DNA of 64,000 bases from Candidatus Latescibacterota bacterium. Lineage in GTDB: Bacteria > Latescibacterota > UBA2968 > UBA8231. Both the position numbers and the translations under genes were made by a program. Below the pieces are notes generated by a model, which ran no database searches, was not told the origin of the DNA, and saw nothing but the letters and a program-made list of their open reading frames with translations. This document shows, piece by piece, positions 7,821 through 16,943 of the stretch; the stretch's first letter is position 1; each line of letters starts with the position of its first letter. The stretch is taken from NCBI GenBank assembly GCA_022819745.1, contig JAJEGS010000062.1, forward strand, positions 59,417 to 123,416, written 5' to 3'.

Positions 7821-8971
7821 GGCGTTGTTGCATGAATCCTATCGGGGGTATCCTTGTCGCCCGTTGTTTTTTGGTCAGTTGCTTTTTTCTACTCGATACG
7901 ACTCAGGTTTGCCCAGATGAATCATTCGATTGAGGACGGCACAGCCCAATCGACTTTCGACCTGTTGGTTAGCCAAGCTACGCGCCTTGAGTTGACCGCC
8001 GATGAGTTGCTTATAGCGATAGATGAGCGTTTCGGCCAACGAGCGTCGATGATAGCCACTTTCCTGCTTCCACGCCTTGCGCCCCTTTCGTCGCATGGCT
8101 CGCAAGATCTCATCCCGTGCCAACGCGGGAGCCTCACAGTTACCATGCTGCTGGATTTTAGCGTCTTTGCGCAGCGCGATAAGGGGCCGAATCGGGCAAC
8201 CACTCGTGGGGGTGGCCAACGCATCAAACACCTTCTGTTTGTCATAGGCCCCATCCCCGCCGACGATCCCCACCGCCTCGTCGATTTGGGTCAGCAGGGC
8301 CGAGACCTGCGAAGCATCATCGCTACTATGGGACGTCAACGTTTGGGCGACCCCCTCGCCGGTGGCCTCATTAACCCCCACATGCAGTTTGCGCCACGTG
8401 CGCCGTTTGGTCCAGCCATGTTGGCGGGCTTTCCACTCGCCCTCACCATAGACTTTCAAGCCGGTCGAATCCACCACCAAGTGCATCGGTTCATCCAAGC
8501 GCTTTTTCGGCAACACCACCGCCAAGGGCCCTTGGCGACGCGACAAAGTCGAGTAGTCCGGCACGGCCAAAGCCAACCCCATCAGACCCAACAGCGATTG
8601 GATAAAGCCTTGCGTCTGGCGCAACGGCAACCTAAGCAACACCCGCATCGTCAACATCCATTCAATCGTGCGATCCGAATAGACAAACTGAGCACCCCGT
8701 TGACACGGCCCCTGAGCATACCACCGTTTCCACAACGAATCGTCCAACCACACCGTCAGGCTACCACGAGCCACCAACGCCCGATTATACGACGACCAAT
8801 TCTTGACCCGATACACCGCGTTCGACTTGACCGAGGAACAACCGCCAGATACTTTGCTCATCACAGGCTCTTTGGGAAGACAGGAACGTGTTTCTTGCCG
8901 AAACCACGAACCAATCTAACTGGAGAGCCTGCACCATTTCAACTCCCTAACGCTTTTTATGCAACAACGCC
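7821..8971 (-). mobile_element. IS5-family (IS903-like) insertion sequence
   Basis: This 1151-bp element has perfect 13-bp terminal inverted repeats (GGCGTTGTTGCAT at 7821-7833 and its complement at 8959-8971). It is flanked by a 9-bp direct repeat TATCGTTCA (7812-7820 and 8972-8980). A 9-bp duplication is characteristic of the IS903 group of the IS5 family. It carries one transposase gene on the minus strand and interrupts res. Confidence 0.93.
7875..8864 (-). CDS. IS5-family DDE transposase
   Basis: The 329-aa transposase appears intact. It opens with the IS903-type KNWSSYNRALVARGSLTVW segment. The catalytic triad is visible as VDSTGLKVYG (first D), GGDGAYDK (second D) and the YHRRSLAETLIYRYK signature, the Y-x2-R-x3-E-x6-K motif containing the catalytic E. 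The gene fills nearly the whole element. An ATG one codon inside is an alternative start. It runs opposite to res, so it provides no downstream res expression. Confidence 0.93.
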   Translation of the reverse strand: MMSKVSGGCSSVKSNAVYRVKNWSSYNRALVARGSLTVWLDDSLWKRWYAQGPCQRGAQFVYSDRTIEWMLTMRVLLRLPLRQTQGFIQSLLGLMGLALAVPDYSTLSRRQGPLAVVLPKKRLDEPMHLVVDSTGLKVYGEGEWKARQHGWTKRRTWRKLHVGVNEATGEGVAQTLTSHSSDDASQVSALLTQIDEAVGIVGGDGAYDKQKVFDALATPTSGCPIRPLIALRKDAKIQQHGNCEAPALARDEILRAMRRKGRKAWKQESGYHRRSLAETLIYRYKQLIGGQLKARSLANQQVESRLGCAVLNRMIHLGKPESYRVEKSN

Positions 8972-8980
8972 TATCGTTCA

Positions 8981-10766
8981 GGCAGATTTCGAGGAGAAAG
9001 ACCGAATCATACAGGCACTTATTCTCAGTCAATATAAACAGGAAGTCGCTGCCGAGTACCGCATCAACCTAAAGCCAGTCATTCTATTCAAAGCACAAAA
9101 AACGATTGCCCAATCGCAAGAGAACAAAGCGAACTTTCACCGAATCATTGAGACCCTTTCAGAAGAAGATATTTTGCGGATTCAGAACAGATCGGACTTA
9201 CCGATAATAAAAAGCGCCTTCACCTTTTTTCATAAAAAGCACATCACTCTTAATCAACTAGTGGAAAGACTTAATCATGAATTTGACGAGAGTCGTTGTA
9301 TTTCCGTGAACGAAGAAAAAGAAAAAGAAAATCAGCAAATACTACTCAATACCCTCGAAGCCAGAGACAACCATATCCGCGCCATCTTTGCGGTGCAAAA
9401 ACTGAATGAGGGCTGGGATGTCCTGAATCTGTTCGATATTGTCCGCTGCTATCGCACTCGTGACGCAAAAAAAGGAAAACCCGGTAAAACGACCATTGCC
9501 GAAGCACAGTTGATCGGACGCGGAGCACGTTACTTTCCTTTTGTCTTGCCAGAAAATGACGACCGTTTTCGTCGCAAATTAGACGGAGACCTTGAGAGTG
9601 AACTGCGCGTACTAGAAGAGTTGCACTATCACAGTATCAACGATTCTAGATACGTCTCCGAGCTCCGTACCGCGTTGGTTGACGAAGGGATGATGGATGA
9701 ACAAGATATTTTTAAAGAACTTACCCTAAAAAATTCCTTTAAGAAAACAGGGTTTTACCAGCACGGTCTAATCTATCTTAACAATCGAATTAAGAACAGA
9801 TATGAACACGTTCAGTCATTTTCCGATATGAGAATTTCCTCAAAAAATTATCAGTATTCATTTGCAACCGGCAGAGCAATTTCTGAAGCCATCCTAAATG
9901 ACAATAGCGATGTCAAAGCAATCAAAGAAGCGGATCGAAAAGATGTCGCTGTACGAGATATACCTATCCACATCATCAGGAATGCTATAGCCCGCAATCC
10001 CTTTTTTTCTTTTCAGTCTATAAAAACATATTTTCCTCACTGTGAGTCAGTTCTTCAATTCATTGAAGATGAAAATTATCTGGGAGGCCTAGCAATAACA
10101 TTCCACGGTGATAAACAGGAACTGTCTCTTTTGTCTAACCAAATCCAATTTGATGCGATGGTAGGACTGCTTGAGCAAGTTGAATCCGAACTGCGTAAAA
10201 ATATCACAGAATACAAGGGCACAGAGATGTTCAAAGAAAAAAGTGTTGAATATGTCTTTACAGACAAGAATCTTAAATTGCCTAAGAACAGCGAACGAGC
10301 TAATGGCGACGAATCCTTTCTCTCCGATAAGAATTGGTATGCATTCAATGCTAACTACGGAACCAGCGAAGAAAAAGATTTCGTTCGTATGCTCGATAGC
10401 CAAATAGACTCACTAAGAGCCAAATACGACGAAGTTCATCTAGTCCGCAACGAAAGGCATTTCAAGATCTACAACTTTGACGATGGACAAGCATTTGAGC
10501 CAGACTTTGTTCTTTTTCTGCGAGAGAAAGGCGGAGCCATGATCACCCATCAAATATTTATTGAACCCAAGGGTAAACATCTGCAAGAGCACGACAGATG
10601 GAAACAGGACTTCCTAAAACAGGTAACGGATAAATTCGAAGGGGAAACGCTGGAATTTGAGACTCAGGGCAGGACGCAAAAATACAGACTGATAGGCGTC
10701 CCTTTTTATAACAACGAAGACGAAAACAAGTTTAAACAAAGCCTGTACGAGGCAATCGAAAAATAA
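8981..10766 (+). pseudogene. res: Type III restriction endonuclease Res, 3' part after the IS
   Basis: This encodes the C-terminal 595 residues of Res from ADFEEKDRIIQ on. Helicase motif V appears as NEGWDVLNL, motif VI as EAQLIGRGARYF. The C-terminal PD-(D/E)XK nuclease domain shows FEPDFVLFL followed by IFIEPKGKH, i.e. the D and E-x-K residues. The coding part is complete, so the interruption is recent or res loss is tolerated. An open frame runs into it from 7854 through the IS, but that upstream part is antisense to the transposase and not real coding sequence. Confidence 0.9.
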
Positions 10767-10798
10767 ATGTCGCTCTCTGTGCCAGCGCGGCCCTCTCC

Positions 10799-11437
10799 TC
10801 ACAATATCCCGTATCGGTCAAAAACCTCCCTCGGCGACTGCCCCGCAGCCAACTCATCGCGTACGACGTTTTCCCCGGCGAGCTTTTCCATAGCCTTTTT
10901 GTGAACTTCGCCTCTAATCGCCGCCGGAATCACCGCCACGCCATCGTAATCGGCTAGAATAAAATCGCCCGGATGAACCTGTACGCCGCCGCAGGCGATA
11001 GGTTGGTTGATCGTTTTGGCGAGGATGCGGCCCGCCGAGTCGAGCGGCGAATAGCCTTTGCAGAAGCAGTGGTAGCCCATGGCGTTCATCTGGCGCACAT
11101 CGCGGACCAAGCCGTCGGTGAGCACTGATTCGACGCCGCGAGCTTGGGCAGCCGTGGAGAGGAGCTCGCCCCAAAGGCCGGAGCGCTCTTCGCCGTTGGT
11201 GGCGATGACGAAGACGTCGCCGGGGCTAGCTTGATCGTAGGCGGCAAAAATTTGGCCGTAGGGATCAGGGTCGGGGCTAGTATCGGCGTACGCATCAATA
11301 GTGAGCGCCGGCCCGGCGATGAAGGCATCGGGGCGGCTAGGCCGGATATCGGGCGTCATAGCTTGATCGCGGTAGCCGAGTTGGTCCATGATGTCGGTAA
11401 CTAAAGCCGAGTAGATGAGCTTCCATTCATTATACAT
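10799..11437 (-). CDS. RraA-family protein (HMG/CHA aldolase-like)
   Basis: The 212-aa product has the RraA/4-hydroxy-4-methyl-2-oxoglutarate aldolase fold: SALVTDIMDQLG at the N-terminus, GELLSTAAQARGVESVLTDG with the conserved TDG-x-RD loop (TDGLVRDV), and the metal-associated HPGDFILADYDGVAVIP. Family members cleave pyruvate-derived hydroxy acids with divalent metal or, in RraA, bind RNase E; the metabolic role fits the catabolic genes nearby. Its 5' end overlaps the stop of the DUF1016 gene by 8 bp. A copy of the SALVTDIM segment recurs upstream at about 12558-12582. Confidence 0.85.
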   Translation of the reverse strand: MYNEWKLIYSALVTDIMDQLGYRDQAMTPDIRPSRPDAFIAGPALTIDAYADTSPDPDPYGQIFAAYDQASPGDVFVIATNGEERSGLWGELLSTAAQARGVESVLTDGLVRDVRQMNAMGYHCFCKGYSPLDSAGRILAKTINQPIACGGVQVHPGDFILADYDGVAVIPAAIRGEVHKKAMEKLAGENVVRDELAAGQSPREVFDRYGIL

Positions 11438-12503
11438 TTTCCAATTCCTTTGCTTGCGCCTCCTTCGCCTCTAGCCTCGCCCGCGAAGTCTCGATAGCAG
11501 CGTGAAGTTTTTCTTGTAGGAGCGCGCGAGGTGGGAGGACGGTCAGATATTCGGCAACGTGGATACCAGACTGGCCGAGTTCGAGCAGTTCAATCTGCTC
11601 CTCCTTTTTGCCAGCACAAAGAATGAGGCCGAGTGGCGATTCTTCGCCGGGCTGCTGCTCGTGCTTGGCAAGCCAGCGGAGATAGAGTTCCATCTGACCT
11701 TTGTATTCGGCCTTAAAGTCGCTGAGCTTAAGGTCAATGGCAATGAGCCGACGCAAACGGCGGTGGTAAAACAGAAGATCGAGGTAAAAGTCGTCGGAAT
11801 CTATCTGAATGCGCTTCTGACGGCCGAGGAAGGCGAAGCCATCGCCGAGTTCGAGTAGAAAGGTTTCGATTTCACGCAGGATGGCGTCCTCAAGATCGCG
11901 TTCGAGATAGCGGTCGTTGAGGCCAAGAAAATCGAGCACATAGGGGTCTTTGAAGACAAGGGCAGGTGTTAGCTGATCGTCCTTGCGCAGTTGAGCTAAT
12001 TCAGCGCGGGCGACTTCTTCGGGCTTCCGGGAGATAGCGGTGCGCTCGTAGAGCATGGAGCCAATCTTGTCGCGCAAGGTGCGGACGCTCCAGCGTTCGA
12101 CGCGGCACATTTCGGCGTAAAACTCGCGCTGGAGTGGTTCCTTAAGGGGCAGAAGCTCACTGAAATGGGACCAACTCAATTGTCGCCACAGTGTAGCGAC
12201 AATCTCAGCTTCTGGGAATGCCTTGGCAAAATTTATCATCCGAGTGAGAGCCGAATAGCTGTAACCTCGTCCAAATTCGGCAGTCAATTGTTGCGACAGT
12301 GTCGCAACAATCTCCTTTCCATAGTCGGCTCGTTGTCCTTTGAGAATCTCGCTCTGAATCCGCTTGCCAATTCTCCAGTAGAGGCTCGTCATCCCTGCAC
12401 TGACGGTTTGAGCAACTCCCGCACGGGTCTGCTCAATCATGCTCTGCACATCGGCAAGCAAGCCGTCCGGCGTATCAATAATATCTAAATGTTCGTCGCT
12501 CAT
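11430..12503 (-). CDS. DUF1016/YhcG-family PD-(D/E)XK nuclease
   Basis: The 357-aa product is full length for the YhcG family. The N-terminal DUF1016_N domain (about 20-180) contains WRIGKRIQSEIL, YGKEIVATLSQQL and LSWSHFSELLPL. The C-terminal nuclease domain (about 200-340) has DFYLDLLFYHRRLRRLIAIDLKL, with the D and the DLK of a PD-(D/E)XK core. Homologues are often found near restriction and toxin-antitoxin genes; a role in DNA processing is a family inference. Two 25-bp palindromes are embedded in the coding sequence at 12179-12203 and 12287-12311, where they encode the IVATLxxQL repeats. A decayed N-terminal copy lies just upstream. Confidence 0.87.
   Translation of the reverse strand: MSDEHLDIIDTPDGLLADVQSMIEQTRAGVAQTVSAGMTSLYWRIGKRIQSEILKGQRADYGKEIVATLSQQLTAEFGRGYSYSALTRMINFAKAFPEAEIVATLWRQLSWSHFSELLPLKEPLQREFYAEMCRVERWSVRTLRDKIGSMLYERTAISRKPEEVARAELAQLRKDDQLTPALVFKDPYVLDFLGLNDRYLERDLEDAILREIETFLLELGDGFAFLGRQKRIQIDSDDFYLDLLFYHRRLRRLIAIDLKLSDFKAEYKGQMELYLRWLAKHEQQPGEESPLGLILCAGKKEEQIELLELGQSGIHVAEYLTVLPPRALLQEKLHAAIETSRARLEAKEAQAKELENV
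12179..12311. repeat. Two 25-bp palindromes inside the DUF1016 gene
   Basis: 12287-12311 is a perfect palindrome with arms ATTGTTGCGACA/TGTCGCAACAAT and one centre base. 12179-12203 has arms ATTGTCGCCACA/TGTAGCGACAAT with one mismatch. Both encode the same peptide pattern, EIVATLxxQL, on the minus strand. A third member of the family lies outside the gene at 12746-12770 with a changed but still paired stem. Confidence 0.75.
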
Positions 12504-12556
12504 ATCTGATCCTGCTGAAAATTTACTTGTCCGTTTCTGGTTTCCCTTGTAGTCGC

Positions 12557-12770
12557 ATGATATCAGTAACTAAAGCCGAGTACCGGCGGGCAGAAAACTT
12601 GGTATTTTATTCAAAATCAATAGGTTATGTCCCCATGGTATTTCTGCGACAGGCTGTCGCAGAAATTCAATTTGGCAACAGCTTGTTGCCATTTTGCGTT
12701 CACCTCGGAGACGACAATGCTCCAGCGGGTCATACGACCAGCGCAATTGTCTCCACAGTGTAGAGACAAT
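12557..12770 (-). pseudogene. Decayed DUF1016 N-terminal fragment fused to an RraA 5' fragment
   Basis: Minus-strand translation gives broken DUF1016-like pieces: EIVSTLWRQLRWS around 12740-12772, then VAEIPWGHNLLILNKI around 12594-12650. Immediately after, 12558-12582 matches the start of the rraA-like gene (SALVTDIM; TAACTAAAGCCGAGTA in both). No continuous frame exists. The stretch also holds a 27-bp perfect palindrome (12640-12666), a shorter one (12674-12690) and a 25-bp one (12746-12770). It looks like the remains of an earlier DUF1016-RraA junction, now replaced by the intact pair. No other gene is visible in 12504-12804. Confidence 0.5.
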
Positions 12771-12804
12771 CAGATGTCAACCTCAGTAGATAGGTTTCCA
12801 CTGG

Positions 12805-13620
12805 TTACGCGTCATAGTCGTGCTTATCCTCCGCTCGATCCTGTGGTACAAATCCCACCTTTCGCTGTGCATCTGAGATGTCCACCCAACGTAGGTCGTT
12901 GTTCGACATGCCGTAGAAAATCTCAAAGCGCAAACTACCATCAGTATTGATGCACCGCTCGAATATCTGGACAATATCGCGTTGGCTCACATAGATGTCG
13001 GCACCCTGTGGCGGACGAGGACGATCGCGCTCGACTTGACCGATACGGACGCAGATACACGACAACCCATGACGATGGGCGTAGGTTCGCGCCAAAGACT
13101 CCGTCCACACTTTGGTTGAGGCGTATAGACCTCTCGGTTCCGCAGGTATATTGGGCGTAATCATCTCTACATTGTCCGGTATATCTGCATGTCGGCGTTC
13201 CATCATCGCCTTGTACGGTTCTTGCTCGCGATGTCCCTCCGAGACCATAATGCTGCTGGCGGCGACGATACGCGCAACGCCGGAAACTTTGCACGCTTCA
13301 AAGACATTGTAAGTCCCAATGATATTGTTGTTCAGCAAACTCTCCCAACTCTCCCCGCTCGGATCCGCGGCAAGATGTGCGACAACATCCATACCTTCAA
13401 CAGCGCGTCGGACCTGATTAAAATCAGCAATATCGCACAGGATGAATTTCTCGTCTGGAATTTCGAGCGTCCATGACCCCGGAACGCGAACAGATGGCTC
13501 CAATTTGTAGTCGAGTGCATACGCATCGTACTTTTCCGGTTGTTCTTGCAGCCGTTTGTATGTCATGTAACCAATCTGCCCAGTTGCGCCTGTAACAAGC
13601 ACCCTCTTAGGTGTAGCCAT
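12805..13620 (-). CDS. NAD-dependent epimerase/dehydratase (extended SDR)
   Basis: The 271-aa product carries the SDR Rossmann glycine motif at the start (RVLVTGATGQIGYM), the NAD-binding aspartates of CDIADF and MDVVAHLAAD, the catalytic serine region VAASSIMVSEG, and the active-site YASTK pair. Length and the LRWVDISDAQRKVGFVPQD ending resemble uronate dehydrogenase and related sugar-acid SDRs. The substrate is not identifiable. It lies in a minus-strand run of catabolic genes but is separated by about 50 bp from the next one. Confidence 0.85.
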   Translation of the reverse strand: MATPKRVLVTGATGQIGYMTYKRLQEQPEKYDAYALDYKLEPSVRVPGSWTLEIPDEKFILCDIADFNQVRRAVEGMDVVAHLAADPSGESWESLLNNNIIGTYNVFEACKVSGVARIVAASSIMVSEGHREQEPYKAMMERRHADIPDNVEMITPNIPAEPRGLYASTKVWTESLARTYAHRHGLSCICVRIGQVERDRPRPPQGADIYVSQRDIVQIFERCINTDGSLRFEIFYGMSNNDLRWVDISDAQRKVGFVPQDRAEDKHDYDA

Positions 13621-13668
13621 ACGTTTATTTTTTCCTTCGTTTATGGGCGTTTCTCCATTACAACGTGC

Positions 13669-14961
13669 CTATTTCCTGCGTCCCCCATTAAAAGCATCCG
13701 GCTTCTCGGTGCCCGAAGGCCAATACCCGCTCGGATCCTCACCCCACGGCGTCCCACAAATTTCCGTCAAAACCCGCCACTCGGATGCGCCCATGACCTC
13801 TGGATGAAAGACGAAGCGCTTGAGCCCAGCCGCCTCGGACGCCCGCAAAATGCCGAGCAGGTCGCGCGCAGGCATGGGATCGCCAGCGTGCGGCGTGCGA
13901 CCAGTCGAAACCCAGCAAATCACCTTGTCATCGCCAGCCGCCTCTATGGCGCGGCGCGTTTCCCCGTAAACGACCTCGCTGAAAAACTCGTCGGGAAAAC
14001 CCGCCTCCAAGTCAAAAAGCGTCCGCACCCCAGGCAATTTGATGCCAAAAAGCGCCTGCACCACGGCAAAAGCGTCCTCTTCCGTTAGCCCCGGATTCCA
14101 CTCCCCAATCGTCTGCACCCAGCGCGCCACCGTGCCGTACAGGCCGTCAAACCCGCGATGCCAGTAGTAGTGTTTGGGCAGTATATAATCGAAGTACCCG
14201 GCCATCCGCTCGTAATCCTGCCCAGTCAACCCAGAGAAAACAGCCGTACGCGGAATCCCACCCAGCTCGATCTTACGCGAGGCCTGATCAACGATTGTGC
14301 GAGCGTCTTCCCAAGAGCGGCGCGACTTCTCCTGCCGCATCCGTAACCAATACAACCCATCCTCGTCGAGGTCGATCAAATTCAGCACCGAAAACAGGCC
14401 ACCTTGGGCGAGATAGCGCACCCGCTGGGGCGTCAGCCGACACAGAGCCTGCTGCAGATGGTCGATGCCGCGCTGCATCCGCCCAACATCGGCCCCCATG
14501 CCAGCAAAGAGCTGATCTTCGCCGGGCCGGAGTTCCAAAAGCTCCCCGCCGTGGTGGAACGCTAGCTCGTAGTGGTTTTCACCGGGGCCGTCGATAATGA
14601 CGCCGTGGACCTGAGGATAGAACGCGATCAATTCCTCCAGCCCGACCAACCCGCCGCGCCCCATGCCAAAAGTCATAATCTGCCAGCCGCGCGCCGCTGC
14701 ATCGTCCATCATGCCTTGCAGCTTTTTTTCTTTTTCTAGATCGCGGGGCGGCTCCTCCGGCGGCTCGACGCCGTGCTCGGCGTAGAAGCTCCGGTTGACC
14801 GGATAGCCGGAGATAATCGAACCATCGTCCTGCTTAAACTGCATGCGACCGACGATAATACCCTCGACGCCGCCTTCTTCCCAAGCGTCGAAGCGCTGCT
14901 GGTAGCCTTCGAGCCAGTGTTCAAGGGGTTGGTCGCTGTGGGTGAAGATCCAGAATTTCAC
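13669..14961 (-). CDS. Uncharacterised protein, possible TIM-barrel
   Basis: I do not recognise a named family for this 430-aa product. It starts MKFWIFTHSDQPLEHWLEGY and contains alternating hydrophobic strands and helices consistent with a barrel (EGIIVGRMQFK, GWQIMTFGMGRG, VHGVIIDGPGENHYE, VICWVSTGRTPHAG, RFVFHPEVMG). The acidic and histidine residues at strand ends (DGPGENHYE, KHYYWHRGFDG) suggest a hydrolase-type active site, but this is inference. There is no signal peptide. It sits 10 bp upstream-adjacent to an amidohydrolase and threonine aldolase on the same strand, so it is likely cotranscribed with them. Confidence 0.7.
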   Translation of the reverse strand: MKFWIFTHSDQPLEHWLEGYQQRFDAWEEGGVEGIIVGRMQFKQDDGSIISGYPVNRSFYAEHGVEPPEEPPRDLEKEKKLQGMMDDAAARGWQIMTFGMGRGGLVGLEELIAFYPQVHGVIIDGPGENHYELAFHHGGELLELRPGEDQLFAGMGADVGRMQRGIDHLQQALCRLTPQRVRYLAQGGLFSVLNLIDLDEDGLYWLRMRQEKSRRSWEDARTIVDQASRKIELGGIPRTAVFSGLTGQDYERMAGYFDYILPKHYYWHRGFDGLYGTVARWVQTIGEWNPGLTEEDAFAVVQALFGIKLPGVRTLFDLEAGFPDEFFSEVVYGETRRAIEAAGDDKVICWVSTGRTPHAGDPMPARDLLGILRASEAAGLKRFVFHPEVMGASEWRVLTEICGTPWGEDPSGYWPSGTEKPDAFNGGRRK

Positions 14962-14971
14962 GGGGGCCTCC

Positions 14972-15805
14972 TTAGCGGTCTGGCCACTTGTAGGCGATCT
15001 TGCTGTTTTGCCAAAAGTACTTCTCGGTCACGCCCTTTTCGCCAAAGTACGCTTTGACGATGGAGATGGCGGCCTTGAAACTCCCCGCTCGGTCGCTGAC
15101 GGGCCAATTGCTGCCGTAGATCACGCGGTCTGCGCCAAAGGCGTCCCACATGGCGTCGAGGATCGGGCGATAAAAGTCCAGCTCTTCCGGCACCGGCTCT
15201 ACCCTGCTTTGCTCCATGATCGCCGAGACCTTCATAAAGACCTGCGGCTGCTCGGCCGCTTGGGCGATGGCGTCCAACCACACCGGATCGGGATCGCGGC
15301 CATCGGCTCCAACCCCACCACAGTGGTTGATAACGATGCGCAATTCGGGCAGCCGTCGGGCCAGTTCCACCACTTGGGCCAAGTCCGCCGACCCCACCAG
15401 CGCGTCGAGGTTCAAGTCCCGTGCGACGAGATGCTCCATGTCGGCGAGAAAAGACCCAGCCTCCAAGTCGGCAAAATACCCACCGCCGCAGCGAATGCCG
15501 CGAAAGAGCGCGTTTGCCGCCAAGCGGTCGATGTCGCTTTTGAAGTCCTCCCGATTGGGATCGACGTGGCCCACCAGCCCGACAATCCAAGGGTCATCAG
15601 CGGCCAAATCCAGAATCCACTGATTGTCCGCCAGCCATGCACTGGCTTCCACCACCACCGTCCCGGTCACCCCTTCAGGAGCGGCGAGGGCGCGGTGGTG
15701 CTCGGGCAATACCGTGCGATAGAGCAGTTCGTTGTCAGCCGGCGGCCAAGGCACGCCTTCCGGCCGGGTGGGATCGTAGAAGTGAGTATGAGTATCAATG
15801 ATCAC
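14972..15805 (-). CDS. Amidohydrolase family protein (TIM-barrel metal hydrolase, lactonase type)
   Basis: The 277-aa product opens with MIIDTHTHFYDP, the HxH metal motif, and continues with VGLVGHVDPNRED, VINHCGGVG (third metal histidine) and the C-terminal GSNWPVSD aspartate motif. This is the COG3618 pattern shared by L-fuconolactonase and related sugar-lactone or carboxylate hydrolases. The gene overlaps the threonine aldolase stop by 4 bp (ATGA), indicating an operon. A role in degrading a sugar acid is plausible but the substrate is unknown. Confidence 0.88.
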   Translation of the reverse strand: MIIDTHTHFYDPTRPEGVPWPPADNELLYRTVLPEHHRALAAPEGVTGTVVVEASAWLADNQWILDLAADDPWIVGLVGHVDPNREDFKSDIDRLAANALFRGIRCGGGYFADLEAGSFLADMEHLVARDLNLDALVGSADLAQVVELARRLPELRIVINHCGGVGADGRDPDPVWLDAIAQAAEQPQVFMKVSAIMEQSRVEPVPEELDFYRPILDAMWDAFGADRVIYGSNWPVSDRAGSFKAAISIVKAYFGEKGVTEKYFWQNSKIAYKWPDR

Positions 15806-16851
15806 GATGCATTCCTTTCTGTCATGGTTTTTTCAATCAACGTCGCAAACGCCTCTATGTCCTCTGCCTCGGTGTCGAACGAGGTCATCCAGCGCACCTC
15901 GCCTCGCGTGGCATTCCAAGGATAAAAGAAAAACTCCTGCTGCAAAATGGGAATCACATCCACTGGCAACCGGGCGAAGACGGCGTTGGCCTGCACGGGG
16001 TAAATCACCTCCACCCCGCGAATGGGCCGCACTCGCTCGGCCAGCACCTGCGCCATAGCGTTGGCGTGTTCGGCGCTCCGACGCCACAGGTCGTCGGTCA
16101 GCAAGGCCGTAAACTGCGCGGCGACAAAGCGCATCTTAGAGGCCAGTTGCATCCCCTGCTTGCGCGCGCGGCGATAGTCCTCGGCCAACTCAGGCTGAAA
16201 AAAGACCACGGCTTCTCCCAACATCAGGCCGTTCTTGGTGCCGCCAAACGACAGCACATCGACCCCGCAGTCCCCAGTAACCTCCCGCAGTTCCAAGCCC
16301 AAACCCACGGCTGCGTTGGCAATCCGCGCCCCATCAACGTGCAAATACAACCCGTGCTCGTGGGCGCAATCGGCGATGGCGCGAATCTCACTCGGCGCAT
16401 AAACAGTACCCAATTCCGTAGCCTGAGTAATCGACACCACGCGGGGACGCACTTGGTGCTCGTCGCCGCGACCCGCAATGTGGGCAGCGACTCCCTCGGG
16501 GGTAATTTTGCCGTCGGGCGCGGGCGCGGTCAGGAGCTTGACGCCGGCCACCTGTTCGGGAGCACCGCATTCGTCGATGTGGAGATGAGCGGTGTCCGAG
16601 CAGATCACCGCGTCGCAAAAGCGCGTGAGCGCGGTGAGTGCTGTAACATTGGCCCCGGTGCCATTAAAGGCCAAGAAAACCTCCACCTCCGACCCCAACA
16701 CCTCGCGAAAAAGCGCGACGGCTTCATCCGTGTGGGGATCATCCCCATAGGAATGCACGTGCCCCACGTTGACTCGCTGTAAGGCCGCCATGACCTCGGG
16801 GTGGACCCCAGCGTGATTGTCGCTGCCAAAGCCGCGAATGCGCTCACCCAT
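15802..16851 (-). CDS. Low-specificity L-threonine aldolase (beta-eliminating lyase family)
   Basis: The 349-aa PLP enzyme has family motifs in order: FGSDNHAGVHPEVM at the N-terminus, SYGDDPHT, NGTGANVTAL for cofactor phosphate binding, HIDECGAPE, LHVDGARIANAA containing the PLP aspartate, and the Schiff-base lysine in SFGGTKNGLMLGE. It would cleave L-threonine or allo-threonine to glycine and acetaldehyde. It is first of a three-gene minus-strand run with the amidohydrolase and the uncharacterised protein. The ATG gives the standard N-terminus. Confidence 0.92.
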   Translation of the reverse strand: MGERIRGFGSDNHAGVHPEVMAALQRVNVGHVHSYGDDPHTDEAVALFREVLGSEVEVFLAFNGTGANVTALTALTRFCDAVICSDTAHLHIDECGAPEQVAGVKLLTAPAPDGKITPEGVAAHIAGRGDEHQVRPRVVSITQATELGTVYAPSEIRAIADCAHEHGLYLHVDGARIANAAVGLGLELREVTGDCGVDVLSFGGTKNGLMLGEAVVFFQPELAEDYRRARKQGMQLASKMRFVAAQFTALLTDDLWRRSAEHANAMAQVLAERVRPIRGVEVIYPVQANAVFARLPVDVIPILQQEFFFYPWNATRGEVRWMTSFDTEAEDIEAFATLIEKTMTERNAS

Positions 16852-16943
16852 TGTCGCCAGTGCCTTTCTTTGTTGTGTGTTTTGCTATCTCGCTGACCTC
16901 GGTTGTCATCTCGTCGGGTCATCGGACACTACGAGGAATGCCC

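Noticed and set aside
7854..8980. Continuation of a long plus-strand open frame (to 10766) through the IS
   Set aside because: This part is antisense to the intact transposase and lies inside the element; only the part after 8980 is res.
14942..15925. 327-codon plus-strand frame
   Set aside because: Antisense to the amidohydrolase; no domain.
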